Counted from the first letter of the stretch, positions 1 through 14,300 are shown. The stretch: DNA of 64,000 bases from Coniochaeta sp. PMI_546 (GCA_021432605.1 MU271148.1:813362-877361), one strand, 5' to 3'. Notes: generated from the sequence alone by a model not told the origin. Program-made: numbers and translations.

Positions 1-3000
1 GAGACTGGGGCCGCACCCGTAGCTGGTGGTCGGCATCACTCCGCGTAGTGATTCGGACAGACCAGGGAATCGGCCACAACACCTCTCACCCTTCGATATC
101 GAGCCCTCAGCTGTTAACAGTATTCATTTCCGTCCGGAATAGCATTAGCTTCGAGATGGCTAGTCTCTGTCCTAAAAGCATTACAAGCCTGACTTGAGGG
201 CCCGACTTCACTATATCCAGGTCACAGCAGCATAGCTCTGATGGTATAGCGGCCAGAGCCCACTATCAGTGCCGTGCCCGATCGCTGCCATACCCTGAAC
301 CCAGACCACGTGCTGGCCAAATGCATGCGCGAGCGGACCCTCGTGCGTCTCTCAGGTTGCATCGGCTCGAGCCTTCCACTCGAAGTGCATCAAGACCGCA
401 GATGCGCATCTCGCAAGTCCGAGCTTGAAACCGCACGAGACTTGATACACCTCCAACAAGATCGTGGACCTGCTTTTTGCACATTCTGCTGCCTCGCTGC
501 TCTACGCAATGAGGGCATTGCGAGGGACGCCGCCGGATAGCTGGAGGTTTTCCTTGTCGCAACGCACAATTGTAGACCAAGAACAGCAGAGTCAAGACTC
601 TAGACCTGTGAACGAGATGGCTGAAACAAGATCCGTACGTGAGAGCATACCCAGCACTTCTGGGCTCTCGCTATTTGGCAGCAATGCCTCCTAGGCGTCA
701 TCAACTTTGCTGGCATGACCTCACAGGTGCTGACGATGACAAGCTCCACTGCCGGGGGAATATCCCAATACTGCCCAGTCAAGCAAAGCCGAAACAAGTC
801 CCGAAAGGTCAACAGAAACCCCCGTTCCTGGGCTGTGTTCCAGTGAAGTGTATTAGCTGCCCGTGATCGACTTGTTAGCGACCACTTTGGCTGGGCGATC
901 CCAATGACAACGACCGCAATGGCCTTGAAACAACGTGGGGTGAAATGCAGTCGTGCAAACCACTCAAGAGTTATATCATAGTAGAACCTGCAATATAGCC
1001 TCCACTCACGTGTTCAAACGTCTTAACAGTATCGTCTTAAGAAACGTGTCCATGCCCAGGTGAAGCATGATCTTCAGTAGTAGCACGCCCTGTTCAGTCA
1101 CTGGATCTCGGTCTCGATGTTACACAGTGTAAAAAGTTCTTAACATAACTTGAGACCTCAGCATGGAGTTTTCGTTATACCACAGTAGAGCAAGGCAGGG
1201 GGGGCCGCTGTACGAGCAACGATGCACCTGCGCTGCTCACAGGAAGCCCTGTGCGGCACCGATATCTGTCAAAAAAACGACCGCAACTCGCCGAACCGTG
1301 GAACGGACTCAGAACCCCTCAGTGCCCCTCATGGTTGTGTTCACGTTCTGTCACACTGTCAGCATTCAAAATGGACCAACGGCATCGATCGTCATCTGGA
1401 GGAGCTGAATCCCAGGCAACAGCTGGGTGATTGAGCCTCACAAAAGGAACGCAACGTATCTGTCACCCGCCTTCTCCGCTGCTGATTACGAATAGCAGCC
1501 ACATAGCGTCGTGGACAGCAGCGGAGGGCAGCGCGGGCCTGTAGTACCTTCACGTACACATGGTGATAATCGAATGCCAAGACCACCTAAAGAGGTCGAG
1601 GTTGCCAGTGAACCGTGGTCCTGAACTTCCGACCAGGATGTGCCCCAGCAACCACAGCTTTGGCCAAGGGTCGGAATCGCAGCCCCGCATTGAACGCAGC
1701 GCCGCCTCTTAGGAAGCCCTGTTAAGCTTCGCGGGATGCCCAGACTTAATAACGTCTGGGTCATTGCGCTAGGTAGACGGGGGCTCCGAGTTACCTGTAC
1801 GCCTCCCAACACACGGAGGAGACAAGGCGAAAGGCACGGAAGCATTACCCGGGAGTACTTTTGAAAACTGAGAGTAAAAGGGTTCTAACAAACCTGGACC
1901 GTGGGCGAAATCAAGGGCGAAAATAGCTCGGATCGGATGCACTTGCTTTGTTACTACTTCGCATTGCTGTGATACACATGTAATTGTGACAGAGATCTTG
2001 AAGTGCATGCATAGACGTTCAATACGTTGTAATTAGCACCACGCTGGGCTTGCTGTGTGCCGTACAAACTCTCGCTTCCGTGGCGATAACAACAGTACTC
2101 AGCCCTGGCGGAGGGACAATGACATCCCGCATCTACTGTCGTCCCCTCGTGGCTATCGATAGTTTCTCAAGCCTCTCGCTCCAGACAAACCGGCGGAAGA
2201 TGCTCGCTATCGCCAACGACTTCTGTCTAAGCGCACTCTCGAAAACACAATCATTTCGCTGCAACTGCATTGATAAATGTTCCAGAAGCTAGAAATGCTG
2301 CACCCGAAGCTAGAGCTGCGCTATCGAAGTGGCTATGTAATTGAAACTTCCCGCCAAACATTATGCCACATGATTTTGAAGGTGTTGGAGCGCATGAATT
2401 ATTCATCGGAGGCTTCCACGAGGACCGTCGATGCTGCTTGTGTGCTCGGACCTCGGGGTCGCCCTCGCTCAAGGGGTCTCGTCAATGCAGAATGTTCCGC
2501 AGGGACGCTCGCGACCATTAGCTCCAGACTGGTGCTTGTACTGTACACGACACAGTACTTTCGTCGAAGTATGACGCTGTCAAATTCCCTCAATGTGAAG
2601 AGCCTCAGTTGAGTAATTCAAGCGATCCGAGTGGCACGCTTCGTGTGACGAGTTGAAGAAGGATAAGAGAGCATATTATGGTACTTCAATGCTAAGAGAG
2701 AAGACTGTTTATGCCTTGGAGAGCTTCAGGTGCGAATGTGACTGTGATGGCTAGTGTGACGTCCACACGTTATGATGCCAGATGCTGACTGTGTTCAAGA
2801 GACATAAGGTACCCTCATGCGCTAAGGGTCCTTCTCAACGGAAGATTTTTCATGTGTTCTCAAGGCGAGCAGCAGATGCAAGCTACTATACCTTGCCATT
2901 CCATACCAGGCTCCGCCGCATCAGTGACGATCTCCGGCCTGATCTTCGCCGAAACGCAGCTATTCTAGGCCGATCGCATGAACTCCCGTCAATTCGGATG

Positions 3001-4132
3001 TGGTGAGACCCGGGTTTTTCTGACCCCGGTATTGGAGGCGCACGCGGTCTGGGATGTTGAAAAAGATGAGACAGAGATAGTCTGATGTTTTCTCCTATCA
3101 CGATTCCGTTTCGTTCGACGCTTGTCGCACACTGCATGCAAAGAAGCAAAGAAAAGAAGGACAGAAACAGCCTCAGTCAAACGACGCCATCGTTCCCGAG
3201 TACTAGTATACGTCCACAGAGGGGTGATCTTAAGAGTTCCCGGACGCCTCCTGCGTTGGACTCCATTGGCGTGCCCTATAGCCCCTCTCGCTAGCGATAG
3301 CGTTCGATAGCTTCATGAAAGGATTCTTTAGCGTCTGGCGTCTGGAATGACGGTACGCGTTGAACGCCACTGATCTCTCGGGGCGCCCCGGCAGCCAGGC
3401 CCAACGCCTGAGGCGCTCGCCAGTGTGGATGTTGGCCTCGACTGGGACCATATATCGACTGCACGGACAGACCGAATCAGGCCATTTCCTTTCCCAACGA
3501 TAGCACGGCTGAACTTGGCTTCGAGTTGGGAAAGCCATGCCCGCGCTGCCGGTGCTTGTGGATCTCTGTCGTGTGAATATGTTGATCAGAATGGCCTAGA
3601 ACGCGAAGCTGTCCTCTGGAATGTATCGTGGATCTCGCGAGCGGTTCTTTATCCGGTTTCGTCCATCTTGTTGATATCGCGTAGAAAAGCAGCAATAGGA
3701 ACATAAACAAAGCCAATAACCGAAGGCGTGGAGGCCACGCGCTAATATTACAGGGAATGAGTGAGGGCAGAGGCACTTCGGATGTCCCAAGCGAGCGCGG
3801 GGAGAGGTAACATCGCGCCGCCGGCACTCTCCAAGAGCGCCGGCGATGTCGTCAGATCCGGCAAGCGAAAGCTGCCGATTAGAGGATCCCCGTGTTTACC
3901 GGACCACGTGCGTCTCTAATGATGGCTGGCCCGGACAAGACGTCTTGATCGAAGGTATAACCCGTGCCTCATATCGGGAGCCGCGCAACACGATCATACA
4001 CGTGTATTTGCACATGGCGAGCCGAGTAAAGTATTCATGGGTGAAAAAGTGTAAAAGACGTGCCTGTCCATGCCGTGAATGATGCAACGGCCAGGAATTC
4101 TCCTCTGTCGTCGACGAGAAGAGTAAGCAAGT
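1..4132. other. Gene-poor stretch, nothing identified
   Basis: About 4.1 kb with only short, overlapping open frames on both strands and no recognisable domain. One minus-strand frame near 3477-3827 has a run of hydrophobic residues, but nothing around it looks like a gene. No transposon protein, terminal repeat or RNA gene was seen. Confidence 0.5.
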
Positions 4133-5565
4133 ATGAAGTTCAACAGCTTCAGTGACTCCTTGGCGTTAGCCCCGCTCCTAGTGGGAGCAGTGTTGGCCGC
4201 GACATCGGGCGAGTTCACGGTGCTGACCATGAACGTTGCCGGCCTGCCGGCCATCCTCAACTCCAATGATGTCCCGGGCGATAAGGCGACAAACGCTGCG
4301 ACCATCGGCACCCTTTTCGCAAAGTACAATTATGATGTCATTCATGTCCAAGAGGTCTGTGTTGTGAAGCAACTCGCAGCCTTGCCCCTAAGAGTCTCTG
4401 TGGTGAGCTAACGAAAGGAGGATTGTAGGACTTCAACTACCACGCATACCTCTATTCAACGGACAACCACCCATATCGCACAGCCACCTCAGGGGGGGTC
4501 CCGTTTGGTGACGGCCTCAATACACTCTCTAATTTCCCCTGGCTCGACTTCGAAAGGGTTAAATGGGCGACATGCTCTGACGCCTCAAGCAACGACTGCC
4601 TCACACCTAAGGGGTTTACTTTCATGCGAGTTACTCTGTCAGACTCCTCATCGACATCCGTATCTGTGGATTTCTACAACCTGCACGCCGATGCGGGCAC
4701 CGAGGCTGGCGACAACGCGGCTCGCACAGCGAACCTCCGGCAGGTGGCCCAAGAGATCGCAGTGCGCAGCATAGGCAATGCCGTTCTTGTCTTCGGCGAT
4801 ACAAACAGTCGTTACAGCCGGACAGCCGACGTCGGACTCCGAGAGTTACTAGCCGTCCTGAACTCAACCGGCCCTGGGTTGACGGACGCGTGGGTCCAGC
4901 TCCAGCGCGGGGGTACGGTCCCCACGGTCGAGTCACTGTGCGACAACCCCAGCAAGTCGAACGACTGCGAGACGGTCGACAAGGTGTTCTACCGATCTAG
5001 CCCTCTAGTGGACCTCTCAGCGACGGCGTTCCAATATGTCAGCGACCAGTTCTTGCAGGCCGATGGAAACATCCTGTCAGACCATAACCCAATTCTGGTC
5101 AACTTCACATGGAGCACGGCGCAATCGGCGCTTGGGCAATCCGGTTTCTTCGGCGGCCCACACGGTACATGGTTTAGCGACGTGCCGGTCCTTGCGGCAG
5201 CAACGACAAAGACCAGGATCGCTACACTGACCTTGCGCGGTGGGAGCCGTCTCGATGCCGTAGCCGTGACACTGACGGACGGGACGCTGCTCTCCCACGG
5301 CGGAACAGGAGGCACCGCATCATACTTGACAGTCGCTGCGAATGAATACTGGACTGCTGCGAAGGTGTGCCAGGGTCAGAAGAGCGGCCAGACACGTATT
5401 TTCTACCTCCTGGCCACCACAAGCTTGGACAGGACGTTAGCTGCTGGGACGGCGACGAGTGACTGTCGTGATTTCACCGCCCCTTCCGGATGGCACATTG
5501 TTGGGTTCCAGGGCCAGGACGGAGATGAGATAGACCAGTTGGCATTTGTCTATGCCCGCCTTTAG
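4133..5565 (+). CDS. Secreted EEP-fold phosphoesterase fused to a jacalin-like lectin domain
   Basis: Two exons, 4133-4354 and 4429-5565. The 74-nt intron has donor GTCTGT, branch GCTAAC and acceptor TTGTAG, joins in phase 0, and gives 452 residues. An N-terminal signal peptide is visible (about residues 1-23, cleavage near VLAATSG). Residues 27-303 carry the endonuclease/exonuclease/phosphatase (DNase I-like) signature in order: N34 in MNVAGLP, E74 in HVQE, H160 in YNLHAD, D198 and N200 in GDTNS, and D292-H293 in SDHNP. These are the usual metal-binding and catalytic positions. Residues about 313-452 look like a jacalin-type beta-prism lectin, starting with a Gly-Gly-Pro-His segment and ending GDEIDQLAFVY. 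The substrate cannot be read from sequence; the fold covers nucleases, sphingomyelinases and inositol phosphatases. Inferred role: an extracellular phosphoesterase targeted by its lectin to glycans. The start is the only ATG that gives the signal peptide. No neighbouring gene lies within several kb. Confidence 0.88.
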
Positions 5566-8500
5566 CGCCGTTGTGTACCCATTGTCATCGAACCTGCTGT
5601 GGAAGTGAACCTCGTGTGCCATAGAGAATGGGTTGACTAGGACTGCACCGCGTAGGCGATGCCAGACGCCCTCAAAGAGCCAATTTAAAATGCGTTATAC
5701 TCTCGGGCAATTCTTCATATTGCCCTGCTGCCATGTTTGATTAGAGGAGGAGGTCAAGTTTCAGAAGCTCCATCTGGACAAGCACGTGTGGTTAAGATTG
5801 TGGACAGTCGTAATCACCACCCAAGCTGCCAATTCGTGCATGGCGGTTGTTCCGATGTAATGAGGTGATTTTCTACCCTTGTATTCAGGTATGGGGGTGG
5901 CGGTCGTGGCATACGAAGGTCTGGGCCTAAGACCCTGGCGACATTCAGAGCGATCGACAGCACTAACCACCGTTGAAAGCTAGTACGTCTACACATACCA
6001 TAGTACAGTATGTGTAGTGTAGATGCCATTTCTTGGTTACAGCCGTGATTTCAACCACCCGGCAAGCAACGGAGTGCCACCGCCTCCCAATCGTTTGTCG
6101 TCCAAGGACGAGAGGGCAAATCCCAAACTGGGCCGTATCAGTGAAAGATCAGCACTTGCTCCGGACGATGCCTCCCTCCAACGAATCGGCCGTTCCTTGG
6201 TGAGAAGACGTGATGGATGGCATGGTGTTGGGCCGAAGTGCTCTCGCGCATGTCTCGCAAATGCTGAGAGCACAGCGGACCACATCGGCCTACATGATTG
6301 TCACATCACCATGTAACATTCTCAGCTGTCAGCGATTGTAGTAGGACGCTCTCACCATGACACCGTCTACCGAGCACAAACTCCTGTCGTGTCCGGAAGT
6401 TCGAAGAAAGCGTAGATCCAAGCGTGGGAGCTGGGTAAGGTGGAGCGGAGCGATGGATGGACAATCATTGCGCAGCCCAACTGCTACGATAGCCTTGACT
6501 GCCAATATCGTACCAAGCGGTGACGTCGGGGACCTGAAGATGAGATCCAGGATGCAAGATGGAGCCCGTATCAATCAGATGTGCGCAAGGTTCCTGTCAC
6601 AGTGGGTTCCGACAGGGAGCTCGTGCATTTGCAGTCCAGTCCACTTTGTAGGAAGCCCCATCCCAGCAGTTTGGTGACCTCTTGAACCTTGATGGCATCA
6701 TGATGATCTTCTTCGTCAAGTACACGTGTAAAGAGGACTTCACTAGCCGTAGCGGTCGCAACAGTGCAACAGTGCACCCGTTGATTGAGATTGTCTCCTC
6801 TGATCATCTCCAGAATGCGCACAACAATTGCACGTGAATCCATGAAAAGGCACTACAAGTTAGGAAATCCCCTGTCGATCACCTGGGCGCTAAGACGCTC
6901 GACGAATGGGCTTCGACCGGCATTTCCCATCCCGCGAGGCTCGCACCGACCGTCGGCACATAACGCGAGATGTGAGCTGTGTTCAAAAGTCGAGCATTCA
7001 TTCTGCTGCTCGACTGACTTGGTCCCGTGGTTTAGAGTGATTAGAGTTGATAGATCCGCCAGCTTTCTGGGTCAATTCGTCCCTGGAGGACCGAGGCGTG
7101 AGTCCATCAACGTCAAGCATCGGGTAGACTTGCATGTTGATCAGAGGTGGGCACTCTGCCGATCAAGGCGAACGGGAATCGTGCATGGCAGCGCAGCAGA
7201 ATAGCCTCAAGACCATTGTTCCCGGACTAAATAACTCTGATGTCCAGCCCCTCCCGTCTGAGGATTTCACATTGATCGTCAACAGCCGTGGCTGATATTT
7301 CCCCGGCTGAGGAGGGTTAATCGTCATATTAACCGCGGGACCAGACTCTTGAGATGCCTGCCGTCTGCGGAAGCTGCAGATCTGCCGGAATCCAAAATCG
7401 TCAAAGATACAGACCTGGACGGGATCGACGACGCAAGGCCAGCATTTGCGACCTGTTTACAGCATTGTCAATTTCGAATCGGGTAATCCAGCGGTCCTGG
7501 TCTGGCCGCCGCCTGAAGTTACTCGAGTCTCGGTATCAGAATTCTCCAGCCTGATGACCATGGAGCAGATCGGGAACCGTGCATGGGGGCTTTGAATGTG
7601 ATATTTGTGATACGTAGCGAGCGATGTTGATTCCCGCGAGTCGGAGGTTGTGATCCGAAGTCTAGTGAAGGAGCGACGATAAACCAGCCTGTCTGACGAA
7701 AATAAGATGTGGTCAGTGACATCCTGCTCAGCGATTACTCCAGGAATTTCCAGGTTAAGGCTCCGCTGGGCTGCTCGGCATAAGTGGTCTCCATTCGTGT
7801 AACCGACTTTTGCGACGGATTATCAGGATGCAAAGATTGCCCAGCGCACTATTAAGCAAATATGACTATGGTCGCAGCTTGTCTTCGGGACCTGACCATA
7901 GGCCAGTGGTCAAGCCAAACTGCGTGCTATTCCCGATACAGAGCCATTGCAGACGCCCCGTCCTAAATATGTGATTGAGAATTTCTTTTTCCTGCTGTGA
8001 TGGTGGAAAATGTGACCGCGGAACCAACGGGTCCAACCAAATCAAGACAGCGACAGAATGACAGGAGTATACGGTGGAGATGAGCCTTGGCCTTTGATGT
8101 TCCATTTCCTCCCATGCTTTACAAGGCAGCATGATACTGAAGATGTCGTGGAGCTGTAGAGCTCAAGTCTCACGGGCAACGAGTTCGGCATCACGGGATT
8201 TTCCAGTGGATCAGCAGCGGGTAGGCGACCATGTATGTGACCAAGCCATAAATAAGTGAGATACCAGATCCTGTCGTTGCATGACTTGAAGGCAAAGCTC
8301 AAAGTTATCTCGACCCAGGCCACTGGGACTGCAGCATCGACGCTGCACAGTCTTGGAACGCAGCAAGATGAGCCAGGCCGCCACAACCTGTCATCATGTT
8401 CCTTTGGGTGCAACCCGTACGGCTCTTGGACATTGGATGGTAAGCCAAAGTGGTCAAAGACTGGGTGCAGTGCTCTGTTCTCAACGCTCCTCTGGCCCCG

Positions 8501-11374
8501 GGACAGAAGACAGTCATCTGACAGGATAATGGAGGATCACATAGTTCAAGGTGATGGACCACAAGTCTTTTTTTATGGGAGACGACACTGATGAAGCAGA
8601 GGCATCGGGATAAATAATGAGTTGTAGTACGAATCGTAGGCGTTCATGGCCAGAACCTTTGCGAGCGTTGCGTCTCCCCTAGCAAACCGAGCTCGCTGTA
8701 GACCAGTGCGAGTCCTGGGCACAGCTAGGACGAGAAACGGAATCGAAAGGCGCCTTGACGGGATTTCTGTCGGTTCGAAGGAATGTAGGTCTACTTGCAA
8801 ACTGTGATGTATGCTTGCGCACGTTCGCTGCACCACACGGCATCAGACATACTGTGGTACTAGACTCTAATACAAGCTTCTCTCGCCGTCAAAGTCAAAG
8901 GTCGTGGAAAGCTCAGGCTTGGTTTCCTTCTTCGCTCAACTCAACTAATACATGCCCAGCCGTGGCTGAGTTGTGACCACGTTTAGTCTCGTGATTTCTG
9001 GGGACTCTCCAGCTTCATAGTAATTGGACTTCACAAACTTCGTTATCGCCGGCTGCCGCAAGCGCGTAAGCCACAGCTCCTAGACTTTGGCACTTTGACA
9101 AGCCGATAATGGCTTGGGAGGGAACGAGGTTCATGGGTCTGAGGGTGTTCCGCGCACATGCAAGAAGCCAATACTGTCACAGCGGTGTTACTGTCTAGAC
9201 GGATTTGACCAGCCGGAGGGTGAGCCGGGACGGCAGAGGGTGTGCGCTTCTATGTCAGAAGCCCCACGCGATGAGGCTTGCAGTAGACCGACCCGGGCAG
9301 ATTCCGCACTGGGAAGCTGCTGCGCGTCTTGCTCGCTGCTTCACGATGCTGCCTGGCAAATGTCAAGGAGAAGGTCTTACAAGAAACTGATAGCTCTACA
9401 ATATAACAGGACGCTGGATAAGTCCTGTTCATTCGAAGCAGGACGTATACATAGAGAGGTACCTATTGACGGGGACAGATCGGCCTTCCTCTTCCAAGCC
9501 GGTCAGAGGTGCTGGCGGACGCTTTATTGCAACGATGTGACACGTGGAGAGGATTGAAAAATCAATACATTCATAATAATGGCTCACACTAGCAGTGCGA
9601 CAGACCGTGGGGGGAGCAGATCGGCCAGTCTCTTTCTTCTTTGTTGCGTGCCAGTTGGGCTTCAACAGGTTGCCAAGTACGTATGTACACTAGACAGCGG
9701 TGTTGCAACGTTGGTTGAATCGGGCACGGCTGGCGTGACCATTCGCAGGTATGCCCATCTCGTTGACGATACCTACTGTAGTGATTCGGCGACAATTGGA
9801 GATGTTTCACGTCGGAAACATTGTTTATCTGTGGTGCCGATGGAAGGCTCATATCGCGGATAGGTATCAGCTCGATTTGTGTCGGAAGAGTAACTGATAT
9901 TCCGTACATTGTGTTTGTGGCCGTGTTGAAGACTCGCCGGGCGTGCTTGGTCCTCTGGAGCTGGCGTGAGAACCCACGAACTCGCTGAGTCTTGTCCAAG
10001 TTCTGTGTGTATGATAGAAAATGCTGGTATACCTTACTTTCCATAGCTACCTTACTCTTTACCCTTGCTCTGGAAAGGATAGATATCTTTGTCAAGAAGG
10101 ACTTGGTCAATGTGAGAACGTGTGGTTGCCGCACTGTTCGACTCGGAGTGTTTACTAAGGCCGCGCCTAGGGCGTGCACCAGAACTCCATCTCGCCCATG
10201 CTGCCTCTGAATCCGTTATGGCACACCCTGAGTTGTACTTGACAGGGACGATGTGGAGAAGGCGTATTTTAGCGTTGTTGAAGGTTGTGGGGCCATCGTT
10301 GGTTGCTGTGCTCGGGGCAGCTCCCGCACAACGGCAGGAACGACCAACGAAAAGTCGAGCACCCGCAGTGCTTTGCACCTTTCTGTGGTAAAGAGAATGA
10401 ACGTACTCAGGTACGTACCGGTAGACCCGCTGCTGGGCTGGGATGCAGGGGTGACGGTCTCCACACACATTTTTGCAGAACTCCCCACGGTTCCCTTGAA
10501 CAAGAGCTCGATCCTTCCTTCCCCCAAAAGTCGCAAAGTCCCAGAACTCCCATGAGCCATTGACGAGGCAAGAACAGAAATCATCGTACTCAGTCTGTTG
10601 TTGCAGAGCAGTAGCTTCGCCGTCCGTGAGCAAGCGGTGTTACATTTGCTACCTCGTGTATGGGCCGCTGGAGCTGGACCGTGCAAGACCAGACCCTACC
10701 CAATTCCGTCACATCGTCCAAACCACAAATCTCGACTACCAAAAGCACGACTCGACGAGAAGCACGAGACAGCCAAAGCATAGACATATCAATCAGGGGA
10801 CTCTATTCCTCCGTGCGCGATTCCTATGCTCCAGACCTGACACTCTTCCATATTCTGCTACAATTGCTTCATTGATCGTTTCTTTGCGTCGCGATTTGGT
10901 TCCTCCTGTTGCCGCACCTGGTAGGTTACGCATTCTTCTACCGTCGTTCCCCTTCACATCAACGCGGCACATCATCGATCTGCAAAGGTGTCGCTTGTAT
11001 CGGCCAATTGATCAGTGGACGATACTCATAGCATCAAGTCATCATATGGCACTTGATTCATCACTGAATTGGGCACCAGCCCCGAAACTTTCACGGTCAC
11101 GGTCTCTTCCCGTGGTATGCAAGTACCCAGTGTCACGTCCATACCCACACCTCGTCATTCCTTCAGGTTCGCTCGCCGCATAACATCATCCCTCGATTCC
11201 CTCCCTCACTTGCACATGCATTTCCCTCTCGTCTACCCACCTTGCGCATCAACGTCTTTTCAATCTGCAGACTAACGACGGACAGTTTCCTGCTTTACGA
11301 TAAACAAGCCTCCACGATCAAGAAATTCATCTCCGCGATAGTGTGCTCTAGACACACAAAACCACCTCTGGCTC
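5566..11374. other. Gene-poor stretch, nothing firmly identified
   Basis: About 5.8 kb without a convincing gene. A minus-strand frame at 6571-6843 has protein-like composition but no recognisable domain and no clear splicing partner. The last few hundred bases (about 10,850-11,370) are rich in C and T on the plus strand and probably form the promoter and leader of the RasGEF gene. Confidence 0.45.
5989..6017. repeat. Small perfect inverted repeat
   Basis: CTACACATAC (5989-5998) and GTATGTGTAG (6008-6017) form a perfect 10-bp stem around a 9-nt loop. It lies in non-coding sequence with no T-run after it, so it is not an obvious terminator. Confidence 0.6.
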
Positions 11375-11398
11375 ATGGTGCTCTCCCAGAGTAAATGA
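11375..11398 (+). promoter_or_regulatory. Upstream reading frame overlapping the RasGEF start codon
   Basis: An ATG at 11375 opens a seven-codon frame whose TGA stop (11396-11398) overlaps the RasGEF start at 11395 in the arrangement ATGA. If the transcript begins upstream, ribosomes would stop on the main start codon, which could affect initiation there. An alternative reading is that GTAAAT at 11391 is a splice donor, which would make this an upstream exon. Confidence 0.4.
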
Positions 11399-14300
11399 CC
11401 TCACCGGGAATGCTGAACAACGAGCCGATGCGCGCGAGCCTCCAAGTGGCTCCTCTCACCATACAAAAGACGCAGTCTGGCGACCATGGCTCTGATACCA
11501 TGTCGTCGGTCAATATGTACTCCCAATCAGAAATCACACCCCCGGTCACACCCAATGGCTCACAAGAAAACCTAAACACGCCGCCAAATGACACCAAGAT
11601 GTTCCACAACTTTCTTCGAGCTTTCTACCCCTTCTCGCCCACATATGCGATGACAGATTCTACAGTCACGCTACCGTTGAACGAAGGAGACGTAGTTCTC
11701 GTGCACTCGATACATACTAATGGATGGGCGGACGGAACACTGCTAGCCTCAGGGGCAAGAGGGTGGTTGCCCACAAACTACTGCGAACCATATGATCCGG
11801 ATGAGCTGAGGAATTTGCTAAAAGCTTTGCTCAACTTCTGGGACCTGCTTCGGAGCGCCGGCATCAACGACAGTGAGATATTCGGGAATCAGGAATTCAT
11901 GAAGGGCATTATTGCTGGAGTCCGGTATCTGTTGGTAAGTCTACTGCAAGCCGAGTTGTACTCCTCTTAATGTGCCATATTGACACCGTGATAGGAGCGA
12001 GCAGACTGTCTGACAAGGGAGTCCCCGCTTGTTCAAAGAAATGATGGACTCCGCCGCGGACGGAAATCCCTCCTGTCGGAGTTGTCATCGCTTGTTAAGA
12101 CAGCCAAGCGTCTGTTGGAGATGCAGAAACTGGCTGAAACGGCTGACGACGTGAACGACATAATTGACGAGATGATTCTCAAGGCATTCAAGATTGTCAC
12201 CAAAGGAGTAAGATTTCTCGACATCTTGGAGGCTGACAGGAGGGAACGAGCATCATCAGTGGCAGTGGTGGACACGGGACTCGCACAGGCGCACGTACCG
12301 CCGACACCCCCGGCTGATGCAACCACATTTGGGGACAAGCAGAATCAAAGCAGAGCCAAGGATGCAGACGCCCGAGCCGACGGAGCTGGAGCCGATGCGG
12401 AGCTTCGTGTGCCAGAAACCAGCGTCTCTGCGCAAACGACCTTGGTTGCGAACAAACGAATATCGTCACTGTATCCCTCGGCGAGCACCGTTTCAAACCG
12501 CTTGTCTCATAGCGGCCAAGTGCACGCAAGCCGGCTATCGTCTACTGTCTCGCACAGGGTTAGCTTGGTCGGTACATCCACCAACGGCACTTCGCAGAAT
12601 TTTGTCTCGGAAAGATTGCTCTCATGTCACGACATCTTTCTAACTTACTCTGCCTCGTTGATCGGCCGTTTACACCTACAGTCTCAGTCCCGGCCGCACC
12701 TTGCATTGGCTATCAAGCAGTCTGCCTCATCTGGAGGAGACCTCTTGATTGTCGTGGATGTCGTCTGCGCCAAGAATGCCCTGGGGTCTGAATTCCTCCA
12801 CCAGTCGCGGACCGCCATGTACGATGGCATCCGGAACCTTGTTTATACAGCACGGGATATCATAAACAATCCCAGCGGCGAGTTTGACGATGTCGTCATG
12901 CCTCAGGACAGCAGTCGGTTGTTAGCCGCCGCAACAGACTGTGTAATAGCGACGGGAGAGTGTGTGCACAAAACGAAGTTGATCATCGAAAGGATAGGTG
13001 ATTTTGAGTTCGAGGCCGACAATGGTAGCCTTGGAATCGATCTGGACCTCCGCTCCCTTGACGTTCTCCAGGAAGAGAGGGAGAGACGGCCATCGACAGC
13101 GACGAGTAATCCTGCCAGTGTCACCGAATCCAGTGTATCAGAAACGCCGACAACCACATCAACAGCGGTGTCGATGGTGTCTACAACACCTAGCCGTCTA
13201 ATCACTCTGTCTGTCGACAAGCCGCTGCCTGAAGTTCCTCAGATTATGTCAACCCTTAGCGAGACACCAACGAACTCCACACCACCGACATCTCGACCTC
13301 AATCACTGACAGAGGCTCCTCCTGCGAGCGGGGTGTCATCAGTGGCCTCACTTCGACCAGAACTTCCCCCTTTGCCGAAGATCTCTACCTCACTCCTCTC
13401 TGAAGCTGAATATAGTCCGACTGAGCACTCGACTGACCAGGAAAGTGAGTTCCAACCGTCCTTCCGGATTGAGAGTATGACTGCCTCAAGCACCGGCTCC
13501 AACAACACCAGCCTCAGTCGGGTCTCGGAGTCTAGCTTCGTGTCTCAAACTTCAACTCGCGCCACCACGCCTGATATTTCGTCGGTGCCGAAGAACCAGC
13601 CGTCATTATCCGAACTAAGCACCGCCGAGAGCTTGACCCTGGCAGAGGAGGTCGACGAGGTCGAGTCGAAACTGCTGGAAAAGACATTTGCTCACGAATT
13701 GATGTTCAACAAGGAAGGCCAAGTCACAGGCGGCTCCTTGGCAGCACTTGTAGAGCGACTGACAACCCACGAGTCCACACCCGATGCCTTGTTTGTCTCT
13801 ACGTTCTATCTTACCTTCCGCCTCTTCTGTACCCCCAAAATGCTTGCGGAATCTCTGATTGAACGCTTCGATTATGTCGGCGAGGCTCCACATATGGCCA
13901 GCGCAGTTCGCTTGAGGGTCTATAACGCTTTCAAGGGATGGCTTGAGTCGCATTGGCGCGACGAACTGGACCGAGAAGCGCTTCCTATAATCCAACAGTT
14001 CGCAGAGTTCAAGCTCAGCGCAGTCCTTCCCTCAGCCGGCAAACGCCTCTTAGAGCTGAGTCTGCGGGTCATGTCCATGGATGGGACCCTTGTACCCCGT
14101 CTTGTGTCGTCAATGGGCAAGACCAGTACTTCAATCTCGCTGTACATCCCTCCCGACACTCCGATACCTGCTTCGGTTCTCTCCAAGAGTCAAGCAAATC
14201 TGTTAAACAACTGGAAAGCCGGCGGAACATGTCCTACCGTGCTTGACTTCGACCCGCTGGAGATTGCTCGTCAGCTCACAATCAAGCAAATGACGGTCTT

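Noticed and set aside
9589-10633. Two overlapping minus-strand frames of about 195 residues
   Set aside because: Composition is irregular, there is no hydrophobic core pattern or domain, and neighbouring frames on both strands are equally long; chance openness is the simpler explanation.
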